Source: an uncultured Muribaculaceae bacterium (GTDB lineage Bacteria; Bacteroidota; Bacteroidia; Bacteroidales; Muribaculaceae). From it: a DNA stretch of 64,000 nt. Of this stretch, positions 16,227 through 24,591 are shown one piece after another (position 1 is the first letter of the stretch; each line of letters begins with the position of its first letter). The notes under the pieces were generated by a model, which was not told where the DNA came from, searched no databases, and saw only the letters and a program-made list of their open reading frames with translations. Where the stretch lies: NCBI GenBank assembly GCA_910579105.1, contig CAJTRT010000006.1:9360-73359 (forward strand), given 5' to 3'. Made by a program: the position numbers and the translations under genes.

Positions 16227-17093
16227 TCAGAATGTGAACCATATGGCGGGGCTTCCGGAGAATGAGGAGAGGGTGGCGGAGGTGTCTGAGCGGAAGTCGC
16301 GGCGGGCGCCTGAGGGGTCTTCGGGGGAGAGGAGGGCTTTGATTCCGGCGGCGGGGTCGCCGATCACCCAGTAGGCGGCGCCCCGGTCGGGGCAGTCGGT
16401 GACGAGGCCGAAGGCTTTTACTTTCTTGATCTGCGAGAAGAAGCCGAGGAGGGAGGATGCTTCTGTGATGTCTTTGGCTTTCAGCAGCTCCTGGATTACC
16501 TCGAGCTGCCAGAGCGGGATGGGGGAGGAAGTCTGGGCCTGGACGGCTCGCTGAAGCTCGCCGCACTCGACAGGCCGCGCCGGGGAGGGAGCTGGGGAAG
16601 GAGCTGGGGAAGGGGCAGGGGAGGGAGTTGGGGCTTCCTGGCTTGCTCGCTCGGCTTCCGCCTCGTGCACGGGAGGGGCTGGAGCCGGGATTGGGGTTGG
16701 GGGCGGAGCCGTGGCGGCCAGGGCGGGGGAGACTGCCGGGGTGGGCGGGGCTCCGCCGGTGATTTCGGCGATGGAGATGTAGGAGAGGACGCGGGTGTGG
16801 TCGCCGCGGAGCATGCGGAGGTGCTTTATGCCGGCGAGGACGGCGGGGGAGAGCGGTGTGCCGGGGTGGTTTGCGGCGAGGTATTCGTTCACGCGGTTTA
16901 TGAGGAGGAGGTCGGCGTTCTCGAGGGCATGGCGGGGGTCCTGGGTGGTTGATTCCTCGGAGAGGTATTCTTTGTTCAGCTTCATCTGGGCGAACTCCTT
17001 CGCGGTGTTGAGGGGTGCGCCGTCGGGTGTCTGGGCTGCCACGGCGGCGTGGAGGGCCAGGAGTGTGGCGGCTATGATTAACTTTCTGAGCAT
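16227..17093 (-). CDS. Secreted protein of unknown function with palindrome-expanded linker
   Basis: The 288-residue protein has a signal peptide (MLRKLIIAATLLALHAAVAAQ), a helical N-terminal region (~25-105) and a C-terminal region (~200-288, IPLWQLEVIQELLKAKDI onwards). The middle ~90 residues are low complexity: Pro-Ala runs including PSPAPSPAPS, and two peptides encoded by palindromes, HEAEAERASQE (element 16645-16671) and ECGELQRAVQAQ (element 16544-16574). The repeats have evidently expanded a disordered linker without breaking the frame. No family recognised. The stop lies 29 nt upstream of the NTF2-like gene's start. Confidence 0.65.
   Translation of the reverse strand: MLRKLIIAATLLALHAAVAAQTPDGAPLNTAKEFAQMKLNKEYLSEESTTQDPRHALENADLLLINRVNEYLAANHPGTPLSPAVLAGIKHLRMLRGDHTRVLSYISIAEITGGAPPTPAVSPALAATAPPPTPIPAPAPPVHEAEAERASQEAPTPSPAPSPAPSPAPSPARPVECGELQRAVQAQTSSPIPLWQLEVIQELLKAKDITEASSLLGFFSQIKKVKAFGLVTDCPDRGAAYWVIGDPAAGIKALLSPEDPSGARRDFRSDTSATLSSFSGSPAIWFTF
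16544..16671. repeat. Two in-frame palindromes (types d and c) inside an unknown secreted protein gene
   Basis: Type d at 16544-16574 (GGCTCGCTGAAGCTCGCCGC then ACTCGACAGG) and type c at 16645-16671 (GCTCGCTCGGCTTCCGCCTC then GTGCACG) flank a GGGAGGGGCTGGGGAAGG-like tandem tract. On the minus strand they read CGELQRAV and HEAEAERA. Confidence 0.75.
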
Positions 17094-17104
17094 GGCGGTT
17101 TTCT

Positions 17105-18253
17105 CTACTGGGCGTTTTCGTCGAATAGTGACAGGATGCGGGAGAGGGGTATGTAGGCGGTCAGGCGGGCGTCGACTTTGCCTGAGAGGTTTTCGATGTT
17201 TTCGGGGTTGAGGCGGATGCGTATGGAGTGGCAGTAGCCCATCGAGGGGTCGCTTGCCATGAGGAGGCAGGTGTGGCGGCCGTCGTGACGGACTTCGGAC
17301 AGGCCGAAGAAGAGGCGGCATCCTTGCTGGCGGAGGTGGCGGAGGAGGGGGTTGAGGGGGATGGGTATTCTGACTTTCTCCCGGTCGAGGGTCGTGTAGG
17401 ATAGGTCGAGGATGAGGTTGTTGGGTATTTCGGCGGTTGTGAGGATGTTGGAGAGGGTTTCTACGGGGTATTGGCGGGGGTTGTTGACGGGGATGGAGTC
17501 GATGGGGGAGAGGTATAGGTTGTTGTTGATGTCGGGGGTGAAGAGGAAATCGCCGGGGATTGCCAGGGGGAGGGTTCGCGCTCGCTCGGTTTCCGCCTCG
17601 CGCGCGTCGGGGGTTGAGGTGGAGGAAGAGGAGGGAGCAGCTCGCTGAAGCTCGCTGAACCCGACAGGGGCGGAGGAGGGGAGAGCGGGGGAAGAGGGAA
17701 CGGAGGAGGGGGCGGAAGAGGAAGAGGGGAGGGAGGGAGAGGGGTGGCTGGAGGCGAGGGAGCGGAGGAAGGAGATGAGGCGTGTTTCGCGCTCGGCGGG
17801 GGTCTGGCGGGTGAGGAGGAGGTGGTCGATGGGGAATGAGATGGCGTAGACGGGCGCGCCGAGGGTGTCGCGCCATTCGAGGCGGTAGTGGCGGCCGAGG
17901 CGGGTGGCGACGGAGACTGAGAGGGGGACGCCTTCCGCGGTGGTCAGGGGGCCTTTGGCGGCCACGATGGATGGCAGGGAGGCGATGGGGCCTCCTTCGG
18001 TTATCACGCCGTCCTGGAAGAGTTTTTCCTCGATTGCGCGGTCGGCAGGGAGGCCGGCGGCGGCTTCCGCGGCGTACAGCTCGACGAAGCGGTAGGCGGG
18101 GGATGAGAGGGAATCGGGGAAGAGGCGGTGGGCCTCCGCCAGGGGGGCGGCGGGGTGGCTGGGTTGGGATGAGACAACGGCAGGGGGCTCCGCGGCCCAG
18201 GTGATGAGCCGCGGAACCAGGAGTGCTGCCGCTATTGTCTGCTTTAAGTTCAT
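17105..18253 (-). CDS. Secreted protein of unknown function, two domains joined by a palindrome-containing Ser-rich linker
   Basis: The 382-residue protein begins MNLKQTIAAALLVPRLITWA, a likely signal peptide. Residues ~35-165 (SSPAYRFVELYAAEAAAG to LISFLRSLAS) and ~245-382 (DFLFTPDINNNLYLSPID to LSLFDENAQ) look folded. Between them is a Ser/Pro-rich linker holding GFSELQRAA and REAETERART, encoded by palindromes at 17638-17668 and 17579-17605. No known family is recognised. It is 11 nt upstream of the next cluster gene, so the two are cotranscribed. Confidence 0.65.
   Translation of the reverse strand: MNLKQTIAAALLVPRLITWAAEPPAVVSSQPSHPAAPLAEAHRLFPDSLSSPAYRFVELYAAEAAAGLPADRAIEEKLFQDGVITEGGPIASLPSIVAAKGPLTTAEGVPLSVSVATRLGRHYRLEWRDTLGAPVYAISFPIDHLLLTRQTPAERETRLISFLRSLASSHPSPSLPSSSSAPSSVPSSPALPSSAPVGFSELQRAAPSSSSTSTPDAREAETERARTLPLAIPGDFLFTPDINNNLYLSPIDSIPVNNPRQYPVETLSNILTTAEIPNNLILDLSYTTLDREKVRIPIPLNPLLRHLRQQGCRLFFGLSEVRHDGRHTCLLMASDPSMGYCHSIRIRLNPENIENLSGKVDARLTAYIPLSRILSLFDENAQ
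17579..17668. repeat. Two in-frame palindromes (types c and d) inside an unknown secreted protein gene
   Basis: Type c at 17579-17605 (GCTCGCTCGGTTTCCGCCTC) and type d at 17638-17668 (GCTCGCTGAAGCTCGCTGAA then CCCGACAGG) sit in the coding linker. The translated peptides recur in the neighbouring gene and in QueG. Confidence 0.78.
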
Positions 18254-18281
18254 GGATTGGTGGTTGTCTGGCCCCGGGGAA

Positions 18282-18379
18282 GCCGCTCGCCTTTGGCTCG
18301 CTCCACCCGACAGTCCGCGGGGGAGCGGAGGAGAGGCGGAGGGAGGAACAGCTCGCTGAAGCTCGCTGAACCCGACAGG
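18282..18379. repeat. Type a and type d palindromes in an intergenic gap
   Basis: Type a (18282-18313, GCCGCTCGCCTTTGGCTCGC) and type d (18349-18379, GCTCGCTGAAGCTCGCTGAA then CCCGACAGG) lie between the zinc-ribbon gene and the next cluster gene. Further on, GAGGGAGCGGAGG words repeat at 18340-18480. Confidence 0.78.
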
Positions 18380-18522
18380 GGCGGATGAGGGGTTGGCGGC
18401 GAGGGAGCGGAGGTGGGGTAACCGGGTTGGTTTTGCCCAGGCACCGGTGCCTGGAGGGACCCAGGCGAGGGAGCGGAGGGGGCTGGGGGCCGGTGCCGGG
18501 AGGGGCTTAGGCGAGGGATGGT

Positions 18523-19233
18523 TCAGACGCCGGCGTTGAACTGGCGGGCCTGGCCGTTGGCGAATTTCACGAGGCCGGAAACAAGGCGGCCGTCGGAGAA
18601 TTTGGCGTTGAGGATGATGTCGCCGCTGTTGACGTCGATGGTCTCCTTACGGGCGTTGCGAAGGTCGATTGAGTGGCTTCCCTGGACTTTGACTGTGCCG
18701 AGGCCTCCGCCGGGCTTGCCGTTGACTGCGGGGCCGGTGTAGAGGCCGTACTGGCAGCGGGCGTTGGTGAGGTAGTTGGAGGGCGCGGCGGGGGTGTTGC
18801 CTTTGGCCTTGGCTGCCTCTTCGGCGGCTTTGACGGAGTCTTCGCGGGCTTTGGCGAGGGCTTCTGCCTCCGCGGCGGCGATTGAGTCGGCGATGGCCTG
18901 CTGCCGGGCAGCCTCGGCGGTGGCGGTGGAATCGACGGCCTGGTCGGTCGCGGGGGCTTCCTCGACGACTTCCTCTACGACGGGTTCCTGGGCGGGGGCT
19001 TCCTCGTTATCGGAGCCGCGTGTGAGGGCGAAGGCTGCGACGGCGATGGCGACCACCGCGGCGACGATGATGGCGATCATCATGGTGTTGGAGGCTTTGA
19101 CTTCCTGGATCATCTCGGAACCGCATTCGGGGCATTTGAGCTCGCCCCCTTCGGGGATTTCAAACTGTTCCTTCTTTCCTGCCTTGTCGCAGTTGCCGAA
19201 GTTGAGGCAGCGGTATTTCTTTGCTTTTGCCAT
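18523..19233 (-). CDS. Zinc-ribbon, single-pass membrane protein with Ala/Glu-rich stalk
   Basis: The 236-residue protein has an N-terminal zinc ribbon (Cys at CLNFGNC and CPECGSEM, residues ~9-40), one membrane helix (MMIAIIVAAVVAIAVAAFAL, ~51-70) and an acidic/Ala-rich probable coiled-coil stalk (~75-150). A C-terminal beta-rich domain follows (YGLYTGPAVNGKPGGGLG onwards) that resembles MORN-type repeats. The topology would place the ribbon in the cytosol and the beta domain outside. It sits directly downstream of the tubulin-like gene and could tether that system to the membrane, which is inference. Confidence 0.8.
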   Translation of the reverse strand: MAKAKKYRCLNFGNCDKAGKKEQFEIPEGGELKCPECGSEMIQEVKASNTMMIAIIVAAVVAIAVAAFALTRGSDNEEAPAQEPVVEEVVEEAPATDQAVDSTATAEAARQQAIADSIAAAEAEALAKAREDSVKAAEEAAKAKGNTPAAPSNYLTNARCQYGLYTGPAVNGKPGGGLGTVKVQGSHSIDLRNARKETIDVNSGDIILNAKFSDGRLVSGLVKFANGQARQFNAGV

Positions 19234-19272
19234 TTTTTTGAGGATATTTTTTGAGGTTTAAAGTTTTGAGGG

Positions 19273-19407
19273 GGCTCGGCTCCGCCTCGCCACAGTGGCG
19301 GGGCGGAGGGAGGGGAAAGGGCGGGACGGGCGAATTATACGCGGCACGCCGCGTCCCTACGGGAGGGAGGAGAGGGACAGGGGGGCGCCGCGCGAGGCGG
19401 AAGCCGG
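19273..19407. repeat. Composite block: type b palindrome, REP, inverted type c half
   Basis: Type b at 19273-19298 (GGCTCGGCTCCGCCTCGCCA), a CGCGGC-stem REP at 19334-19360 and an inverted partial type c (GCGCGAGGCGGAAGCCGG, 19389-19407) fill the gap after the tubulin-like gene. Confidence 0.78.
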
Positions 19408-19425
19408 ACGGGGCGCCCCGGGGGG

Positions 19426-22400
19426 TTATTCGGGTTTGTAGGTTTTGAGGATTTCGATGCCGCGGGTGAGCCAGTTGACGAACTGCTGGTAGCGGGGCTT
19501 GGGGGTGGGGTTCTCGGCCTTTATGACGGCGGAGACGTTGGCGAGGACGCGCTTCTGGATTTCTTCAAGTTTTGCCTTGACCTCGAGGAGGGCGGTGGGG
19601 TCGGTGTCCTTGAATTCCTCCTCCATGGCGTCGCGGTAGAGGCGTTTGATTTCGCGGGAGCGTTCCTCTATGAGGCGGTCGTCGAAGGGCATGTCGATGA
19701 ACCTGGTGTAGCCCCATGGGGTTATCTCGGCGTTACCGAGGATGTCGACTCCGTCGGAGGCTCCGTACTGGCCGGAGGTGCCTTCGTCGAGGAGTATGCG
19801 TCCGAGGCCGAGGTCGAGGAGCATGTAGGGCATGACCTCGTCGCGGAGCTCGTCGGGTTTCTTGGCGGGGACGGCGAAGAGTGGCCGGTAGTCCTGTGCC
19901 TTGCCTTCTGAGACGAGGACGATGGCGTTGGAGGGGTTGGCCGCGACGAGCTGGTCGAACTTGGCCTTGAGCATGGGGACGGAGTTGATCGCCCTCATGG
20001 GGAGGTTGTTCTTGATGATCGAGATAGTGATCTCGTCGGCTTCGCGGCCCTCGGTGCTGACTGTTATGGAGGCTCCCGTTCCGCCTGGGATGGCTCCTCG
20101 CAGGGCGGTCTCGAGGTCGGAGGCGAAGGATACGAGTTCGGGGCTCTTGACCTTGGGGAGGATAACGAGGATGCGGGTGATGAGGATGTTCGTGCCGATC
20201 TGGGGCGCGTCGGTGTTGGCGTTGTTCAGGCGGATCTCGTTCATGTTGATTTCGGTGAACACGCCGGAGGCGGTGATGAGCTGGCGGGCGAACTCGTTGA
20301 GTTCCTCGGTCTTGCCGCGGTATTTGTTCATCAGGCGCTCCATGATGGGCACCTGGAGGACGCGTTTCGACTCCTCGGAGCAGAGCTCGTTGTGGAAGGC
20401 GAGGATCTCGGGGTAGACGTTGTCGAGGAGGATGTGGCTGACGGATGAGCGGTTGAAGGCACCGACGTTGAGGAATCGGCCGTCGGAGGCGAGCTGGTCG
20501 GCGATGGCTCCGCGCATTGTCTTGCAGATTTTGTCCATCTTTCCCTCGTTTCCGCGGAGTCGTTCCTCGAGGTCTTTGAGGCGGCCGCGGTGGTAGAAGT
20601 CGACCACGGGGTCTGTGAGGTCTGTGAGGCCGTCGTCGGTGGTCTCGTAGAGGTCGGGCAGGAGTGTCGCCATGCGCTCCTTGTTGAACTTGATCACGTC
20701 GTCGATGGCCTGCTCGAAGCCGACGAGGCGGTGGGCGAGGTCGGCGAAGGCGTTTTCAAGAGCCTGGGCCAGGGGCACGGCGAAGAGGCGCACGGCCTCC
20801 ATCTCGGTCTTGCGGCAGTAGAGCTGCTTGCAGAAGTTTGTGACGCGCTCGAAGCGGTTACCGAAGATTATCGGTCGTTTGAGCATGCCTGCGGCGAGGT
20901 ACTCGTTTTTGACGAGCTGTATGTCCTTCATCAGGGCGTCGCATTTCTGCGCGAGGTCGGGGAGGAGTTTCTCCTGGAGCGCGAGGGCCTCGTTGGAGAT
21001 GTACGTGGTCAGCCGGTCGACCACCTGCCGGGCCTCGGAGATGCTGAGGCGTCCTTCGGTCCACTCCTTGAAGATGTATTTCTCGACGGTCTGTGCGATC
21101 TGGCGGACGTAGCTGTCGAGCGATGATGCCTTGTCGGAGTAGAAGTTCTCCACGCCCTTGTTGCGGAACCCGTTCTCGAAACCGCCGCGGCAGAGGTTGA
21201 CGAGCTGGTCGAAGGGGTGGTCGGTGCCTTTCGCAGCGACGGCCCAGTTGTCGACGCAGGGGTCCCAATATGAGCCGAACTCACCTTTGCGCCATCCTTC
21301 TCGGGAGTCGCCTTCGAGAATGAAGTCTTTGAGCATAAGGTGGTTGCGGTCGAGGTTCCAGGAATCCTGGCGTCCGGGCTGGTTCAGGTAGCCCAGCGGG
21401 TCGAAGTTCTTTGGTTCGTCGCGGAAGCCGGAAGTGGAGCTCCAGTTGTCGTATTTGAGCTGGAGCATGGCGGCGGTGCCGAGGGTGTAGGTGATGTGCT
21501 CGGAGATTTCCTGCTCGGGTACCACGACGCGCTTGATGCCGAAAGAGCCGATGGCGCGGGTGCGGGCGGGTACGGGCGCTCCGTCCTCGGGGTCGGCTGT
21601 CTCGTCGTACTCGTCGCGGGAGTTGGCGAGGTTCTCGTAGGTGTAGAATCGGCGGAACTCGTCGTCGATCGGGCCTCCGGGGCAGAAGATGTAGGTATAG
21701 ATGAAGTCAGATACCATCCTTGCCAGCTCGTTGGGATCGGTTATGGTGAATCCGAAGGAGTTGGTGGAGCTGTACAGCATCAGGCCGTTCGCTATTTTGA
21801 GCTCCTGGGGTATGGCTCCAGCCTTGACGTTCTCGGCTGTGGGGTTGTCGAATGTGAGGTAGGTCCGCCCTTTCTCGACGTTTGAAGTGATGTCGAAGGG
21901 GGGCACGGAACCTTTTCCGGCCCATTCCTGGTTGTGGTGGGAGGTGAAGAGGTTGTTCAGCTCGAGGAGCGCTCCGTATCCGTTGGCGTGGTAGCGACCG
22001 TTATCCCAGGAGGGGTTTGGCTGCGTTTCCGGGAGCTGGCAGAAGACGGTGAGGTTGAACCCGGTGCTTTCGGCCTTTGTCTGCTCGAACATGAGCTTGC
22101 GGGTCTGGACGATCGCGTCGATGACCGCGCCGGAGCCGGTTCCCCCCGCGAGGCCGCAGAAGATGTGTATGTTGACGGGCTTGCCCATCTCGCGCTTGTT
22201 CATCTCGGTGAGCTCTGTGCGGAGCTTGTGGAGGTATGCGTCGATGTTGGCGCCGAAGAGGAGGCGTCCGGCCCGGCGTTTCTGGTCGGCGGCCGCGCCC
22301 ACGGGGCAAGTGGCGGTCTGTGTCTCGCCGACGTTTCCGAGGACGCCCATCAGGCGCGTGAAGCCTTTGGGGTTGTTGAATATGGCGTCGATGTTGGAGT

Positions 22401-22626
22401 TTGTCTTGATGTCGACGAAGTCGCTTGCGGTGAAGCAGCAGTTGCCGTGTATTGTCTGGTATGAGGGGTCAGACGGGTTTAGCATGCCGCGGTCGGTGTC
22501 GACGTATATGAAGCCGATCGGGAGGTGCTTCCGCTCCTCTTCGGAGTACTCGTTCCAGAGCCGCTGGCGGAAGGCTTTGAGGATTTTGCCCCCGGTGCCG
22601 CCGATACCAATAAGGATGTGTGACAT
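19426..22626 (-). CDS. Tubulin/FtsZ-superfamily large protein (Tubulin_2 / FtsZ-like type)
   Basis: The 1066-residue cytosolic protein has an N-terminal nucleotide-binding Rossmann start LIGIGGTGGKIL (residues 4-15) and the tubulin-signature-like loop CGLAGGTGSGAVID (~156-169), as in the FtsZ-tubulin superfamily. A T3-like acidic YVDTDRG lies at ~41-47. The C-terminal ~700 residues are largely helical with no recognisable family. The length and GGTGSG variant match the Tubulin_2 families proposed to act in membrane remodelling together with membrane and zinc-ribbon partners. It is the second gene of the cluster, 42 nt after a membrane-protein gene. Confidence 0.85.
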   Translation of the reverse strand: MSHILIGIGGTGGKILKAFRQRLWNEYSEEERKHLPIGFIYVDTDRGMLNPSDPSYQTIHGNCCFTASDFVDIKTNSNIDAIFNNPKGFTRLMGVLGNVGETQTATCPVGAAADQKRRAGRLLFGANIDAYLHKLRTELTEMNKREMGKPVNIHIFCGLAGGTGSGAVIDAIVQTRKLMFEQTKAESTGFNLTVFCQLPETQPNPSWDNGRYHANGYGALLELNNLFTSHHNQEWAGKGSVPPFDITSNVEKGRTYLTFDNPTAENVKAGAIPQELKIANGLMLYSSTNSFGFTITDPNELARMVSDFIYTYIFCPGGPIDDEFRRFYTYENLANSRDEYDETADPEDGAPVPARTRAIGSFGIKRVVVPEQEISEHITYTLGTAAMLQLKYDNWSSTSGFRDEPKNFDPLGYLNQPGRQDSWNLDRNHLMLKDFILEGDSREGWRKGEFGSYWDPCVDNWAVAAKGTDHPFDQLVNLCRGGFENGFRNKGVENFYSDKASSLDSYVRQIAQTVEKYIFKEWTEGRLSISEARQVVDRLTTYISNEALALQEKLLPDLAQKCDALMKDIQLVKNEYLAAGMLKRPIIFGNRFERVTNFCKQLYCRKTEMEAVRLFAVPLAQALENAFADLAHRLVGFEQAIDDVIKFNKERMATLLPDLYETTDDGLTDLTDPVVDFYHRGRLKDLEERLRGNEGKMDKICKTMRGAIADQLASDGRFLNVGAFNRSSVSHILLDNVYPEILAFHNELCSEESKRVLQVPIMERLMNKYRGKTEELNEFARQLITASGVFTEINMNEIRLNNANTDAPQIGTNILITRILVILPKVKSPELVSFASDLETALRGAIPGGTGASITVSTEGREADEITISIIKNNLPMRAINSVPMLKAKFDQLVAANPSNAIVLVSEGKAQDYRPLFAVPAKKPDELRDEVMPYMLLDLGLGRILLDEGTSGQYGASDGVDILGNAEITPWGYTRFIDMPFDDRLIEERSREIKRLYRDAMEEEFKDTDPTALLEVKAKLEEIQKRVLANVSAVIKAENPTPKPRYQQFVNWLTRGIEILKTYKPE

Positions 22627-22668
22627 GGTGATTGGTGTGTTATGTTTTTAATATAGTTTTCCGTGGGA

Positions 22669-23193
22669 TCAGAAGTTGAGGTCGCAGGGGCCGCCGGAGG
22701 GGGATCCCGCGTAAGGGTCGGAGAGCGGGACCGGGCGGCGGGGCCGCATAAGCGCGGCGAGGCCCGCGGCCGCGGCGCAGAAGGCGGCGAGCCATAGGGC
22801 GCGGCGGAGCATGTAGTCGGCGATCGACTGGTCGATGCGGCGGGCTATGGCGGCGACGGTGCCCACGGATGCCGCGGTCTCCTCGGAGAGGAACGCGGAT
22901 GCTCCGGGAATGCCGTCGAGCAGCTCGGCCGCGGCGACGTTTTCGGAGATGGTCTCCGTGGTTATCTCAGCGGCGGTGGCGGCCTGGTCGACGAGGCCGC
23001 GTACTGACGACGCTCCGACGAGGAGGACGGTCTGGTATCCGCCGAACACGAGTAGGAAGAGGGACAGGAGGGCTGTGCGGAGGTAGTCGAGGCGGAAAGC
23101 CTTGACGAAGAGCACCGCTCCGGCGGCGGCCAGCAGGATGGCGGCCCCCAGTCCGAGGAAGATTGACGAAAGGAAGTTAAAGATGAAGTCCAC
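22669..23193 (-). CDS. Small integral membrane protein, first gene of the tubulin-like cluster
   Basis: The 174-residue protein has two hydrophobic segments near the N-terminus (FLSSIFLGLGAAILLAAAGA and ALLSLFLLVFGGYQTVLLVG), a central helical, Ala/Glu-rich soluble part, and a third hydrophobic segment (ALWLAAFCAAAAGLAAL) before a Pro-rich tail. No family recognised. I place the start at GTG 23193 (MDFIFNFLSS); an in-frame TTG at 23214 is the alternative, and no ATG is available. It precedes the tubulin-like gene by 42 nt and has a consensus promoter upstream, so it heads the operon. Confidence 0.7.
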   Translation of the reverse strand: MDFIFNFLSSIFLGLGAAILLAAAGAVLFVKAFRLDYLRTALLSLFLLVFGGYQTVLLVGASSVRGLVDQAATAAEITTETISENVAAAELLDGIPGASAFLSEETAASVGTVAAIARRIDQSIADYMLRRALWLAAFCAAAAGLAALMRPRRPVPLSDPYAGSPSGGPCDLNF

Positions 23194-23284
23194 TTTTCTG
23201 TTTATTGGTAACAAATGTTAAGTAATTGGGGGGGGTAAAACTCAACTTTTGTTAGTTTAAATTGAGGTAAAGCTATGAAAACAA

Positions 23285-23298
23285 CGGCCATATGGCCG
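23285..23298. promoter_or_regulatory. 14-bp palindrome near the transcription start of the tubulin-like operon
   Basis: CGGCCATATGGCCG is a perfect palindrome 15-28 nt downstream of the expected start (~23313). The position suits a repressor operator or leader hairpin. No regulator is identified. Confidence 0.4.
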
Positions 23299-23319
23299 CA
23301 TATAACTCCGTAATATGCG

Positions 23320-23350
23320 CAAAGTTAGACAAAAAGCAAAGAAATGCAAA
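23320..23350 (-). promoter_or_regulatory. Minus-strand promoter of the tubulin-like operon
   Basis: On the minus strand, TTTG (23350-23347), a 19-nt spacer and TAACTTTG (23327-23320) match the Bacteroidetes consensus. It implies a leader of about 120 nt before the GTG at 23193. Confidence 0.78.
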
Positions 23351-23424
23351 ATTATTTATTGGAAAATGGTTTAAGGGGAATGGGTGTAATGGTTTTAAAA
23401 ATTAACGAAACGCACGGCTGGGAC

Positions 23425-23576
23425 CCGCTCGGCTTCCGCCTCGCCTTGGGGGGATGGAGGGTAAGCCGCTCGCTGAAGCTCGCTCCACGCGACGGGCCGC
23501 GGGGGCTTTTAGCTCGGCTTCGCCTCGCCACGGTGAGGGGCGGAGGCGGTGTATACGCGGCACGCCGCGTCCCTAC
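23425..23576. repeat. Composite block: three GCTCG palindromes and a REP
   Basis: Type c (23425-23445), a type d/a hybrid (23465-23494, GCTCGCTGAAGCTCGCTCCA), type b (23511-23535, ending CCACGGTG) and a CGCGGC-stem REP (23552-23576) follow one another in a non-coding stretch. Together with the next block they account for much of the gene-free interval 23351-24090. Confidence 0.8.
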
Positions 23577-23636
23577 CGGCGGGACGGAAGGGAAGGGGGG
23601 ATTCATGGGCGGGCGGGACGGCTTTGGATGGAAACA

Positions 23637-23666
23637 GACAAGGAAAGTCTCACGACTTTCCTTGTC
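23637..23666. terminator. Isolated perfect 13-bp stem-loop
   Basis: GACAAGGAAAGTC-TCAC-GACTTTCCTTGTC is a perfect stem with a 4-nt loop in the gene-free region. No T tract follows on either strand, so terminator function is uncertain. A structured DNA or RNA site is equally possible. Confidence 0.4.
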
Positions 23667-23745
23667 CCAGATACGTAGTAATATTACCAGTCAATATATA
23701 TGTGTAAATAAGCAATGGATATGCGGTGTGGAGGGGAGGGGTCTG

Positions 23746-23899
23746 GCCGCTCGCTGAAGCTCGCGGAACCCGACAGGCCCCTGCGGAAAGGGCCGGATGC
23801 CGCGAATGATTCGCGGCGCGTCCCTGCTGGGAGGGAGAGGCTGCTTGGCAGGAGGATGGAAGGGATTGATTCCTCGCTCGGCTTCCGCCTCGCGCACGG
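23746..23899. repeat. Composite block: type d palindrome, degenerate REP, type c palindrome
   Basis: Type d at 23746-23777 (GCTCGCTGAAGCTCGCGGAA), a decayed REP near 23809-23830 (GATTCGCGGCGCGTCCCTG) and type c at 23872-23899 (GCTCGGCTTCCGCCTCGCGC). Beyond it, 23900-24090 is purine-rich GGGAGAGG-type sequence without genes. Confidence 0.7.
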
Positions 23900-24089
23900 A
23901 GAGGGAGAAAGAGGATTGAGCGGTGGAGGGAAAGACTGGGAGAGCGGGGCGACAGAAGAGAGGGGTCAGGCGCACCAGGAGGGGCTAAGCGGAGAGGGGA
24001 AGAGAGCGGGGTGACAGAGGGGAGGGAGAGGGGAAGATGGATGAGAGGGAGAGGGGAGCGGGTCGCGGTGGCGGAAAAAGAGGGGTGCG

Positions 24090-24407
24090 GACGGAAGCCG
24101 CGCGTGCTCGAATTCCAAGCCTATCTGAGGCACCGCCAAGCGCCCGGTCCAACGATTGGAAGTCTTACACGCGCACCGTTCGCACCCCCGAAGTCGTTGG
24201 AGACGGCGAAAGATGGCAGTTGTTTTCCGTGGACGATAGCTATGTTTTTTGCGGCTTGCGGGGGTTGGTTGCCCCGCAGGGCCTGGCGGTTTCCAGAAAG
24301 GGATAAAAGAGGGGGCTCGCGAGGCGGATCGTGCTGCGGCGGGTCGCGGCGAGCCGGTTGGGGCTTTTCCGCTCCGCGAGCGCTATCCGTATTTCACAAT
24401 TTCCTCT
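24090..24407 (-). ncRNA. Putative non-coding RNA transcribed from a consensus minus-strand promoter
   Basis: A strong promoter at 24414-24445 points into a 300-nt stretch with no credible ORF on the minus strand and little of the repeat content seen around it. The transcript would contain a stem CCAACGA/TCGTTGG enclosing ~40 nt (minus-strand bases near 24203-24153) and other GC-rich pairings. It would end near a CCCCTCTTTTT run (about 24083-24073). Length and solitary promoter suit a 6S-like or other abundant small RNA, but I cannot recognise a family. The 3' end is approximate. Confidence 0.4.
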
Positions 24408-24413
24408 TGGGCG

Positions 24414-24445
24414 CAAAGATAATACATATAGCTCGCTGTCGCAAA
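24414..24445 (-). promoter_or_regulatory. Minus-strand consensus promoter
   Basis: On the minus strand TTTG (24445-24442), a 20-nt spacer and TATCTTTG (24421-24414) give an exact match to the Bacteroidetes promoter. No ORF lies downstream, which supports the ncRNA call. Confidence 0.7.
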
Positions 24446-24591
24446 CTTTCCGTGGGAAAAGTGAGGGCAATGTAACATCGGATTGTGTTAAAAGATTTAA
24501 AAACCGGGATTTTTCGCTGGTATACAGGGTATTGCCTGGATATAAAATTCAGAAGTTGCATTATCGCAGCCGGGAGGGGGAGGGGTGGCCG

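Noticed and set aside
24011..24475. 154-codon plus-strand frame in the gene-free region
   Set aside because: It runs opposite to the predicted ncRNA promoter, has no promoter or family resemblance and follows GC-rich non-coding composition.
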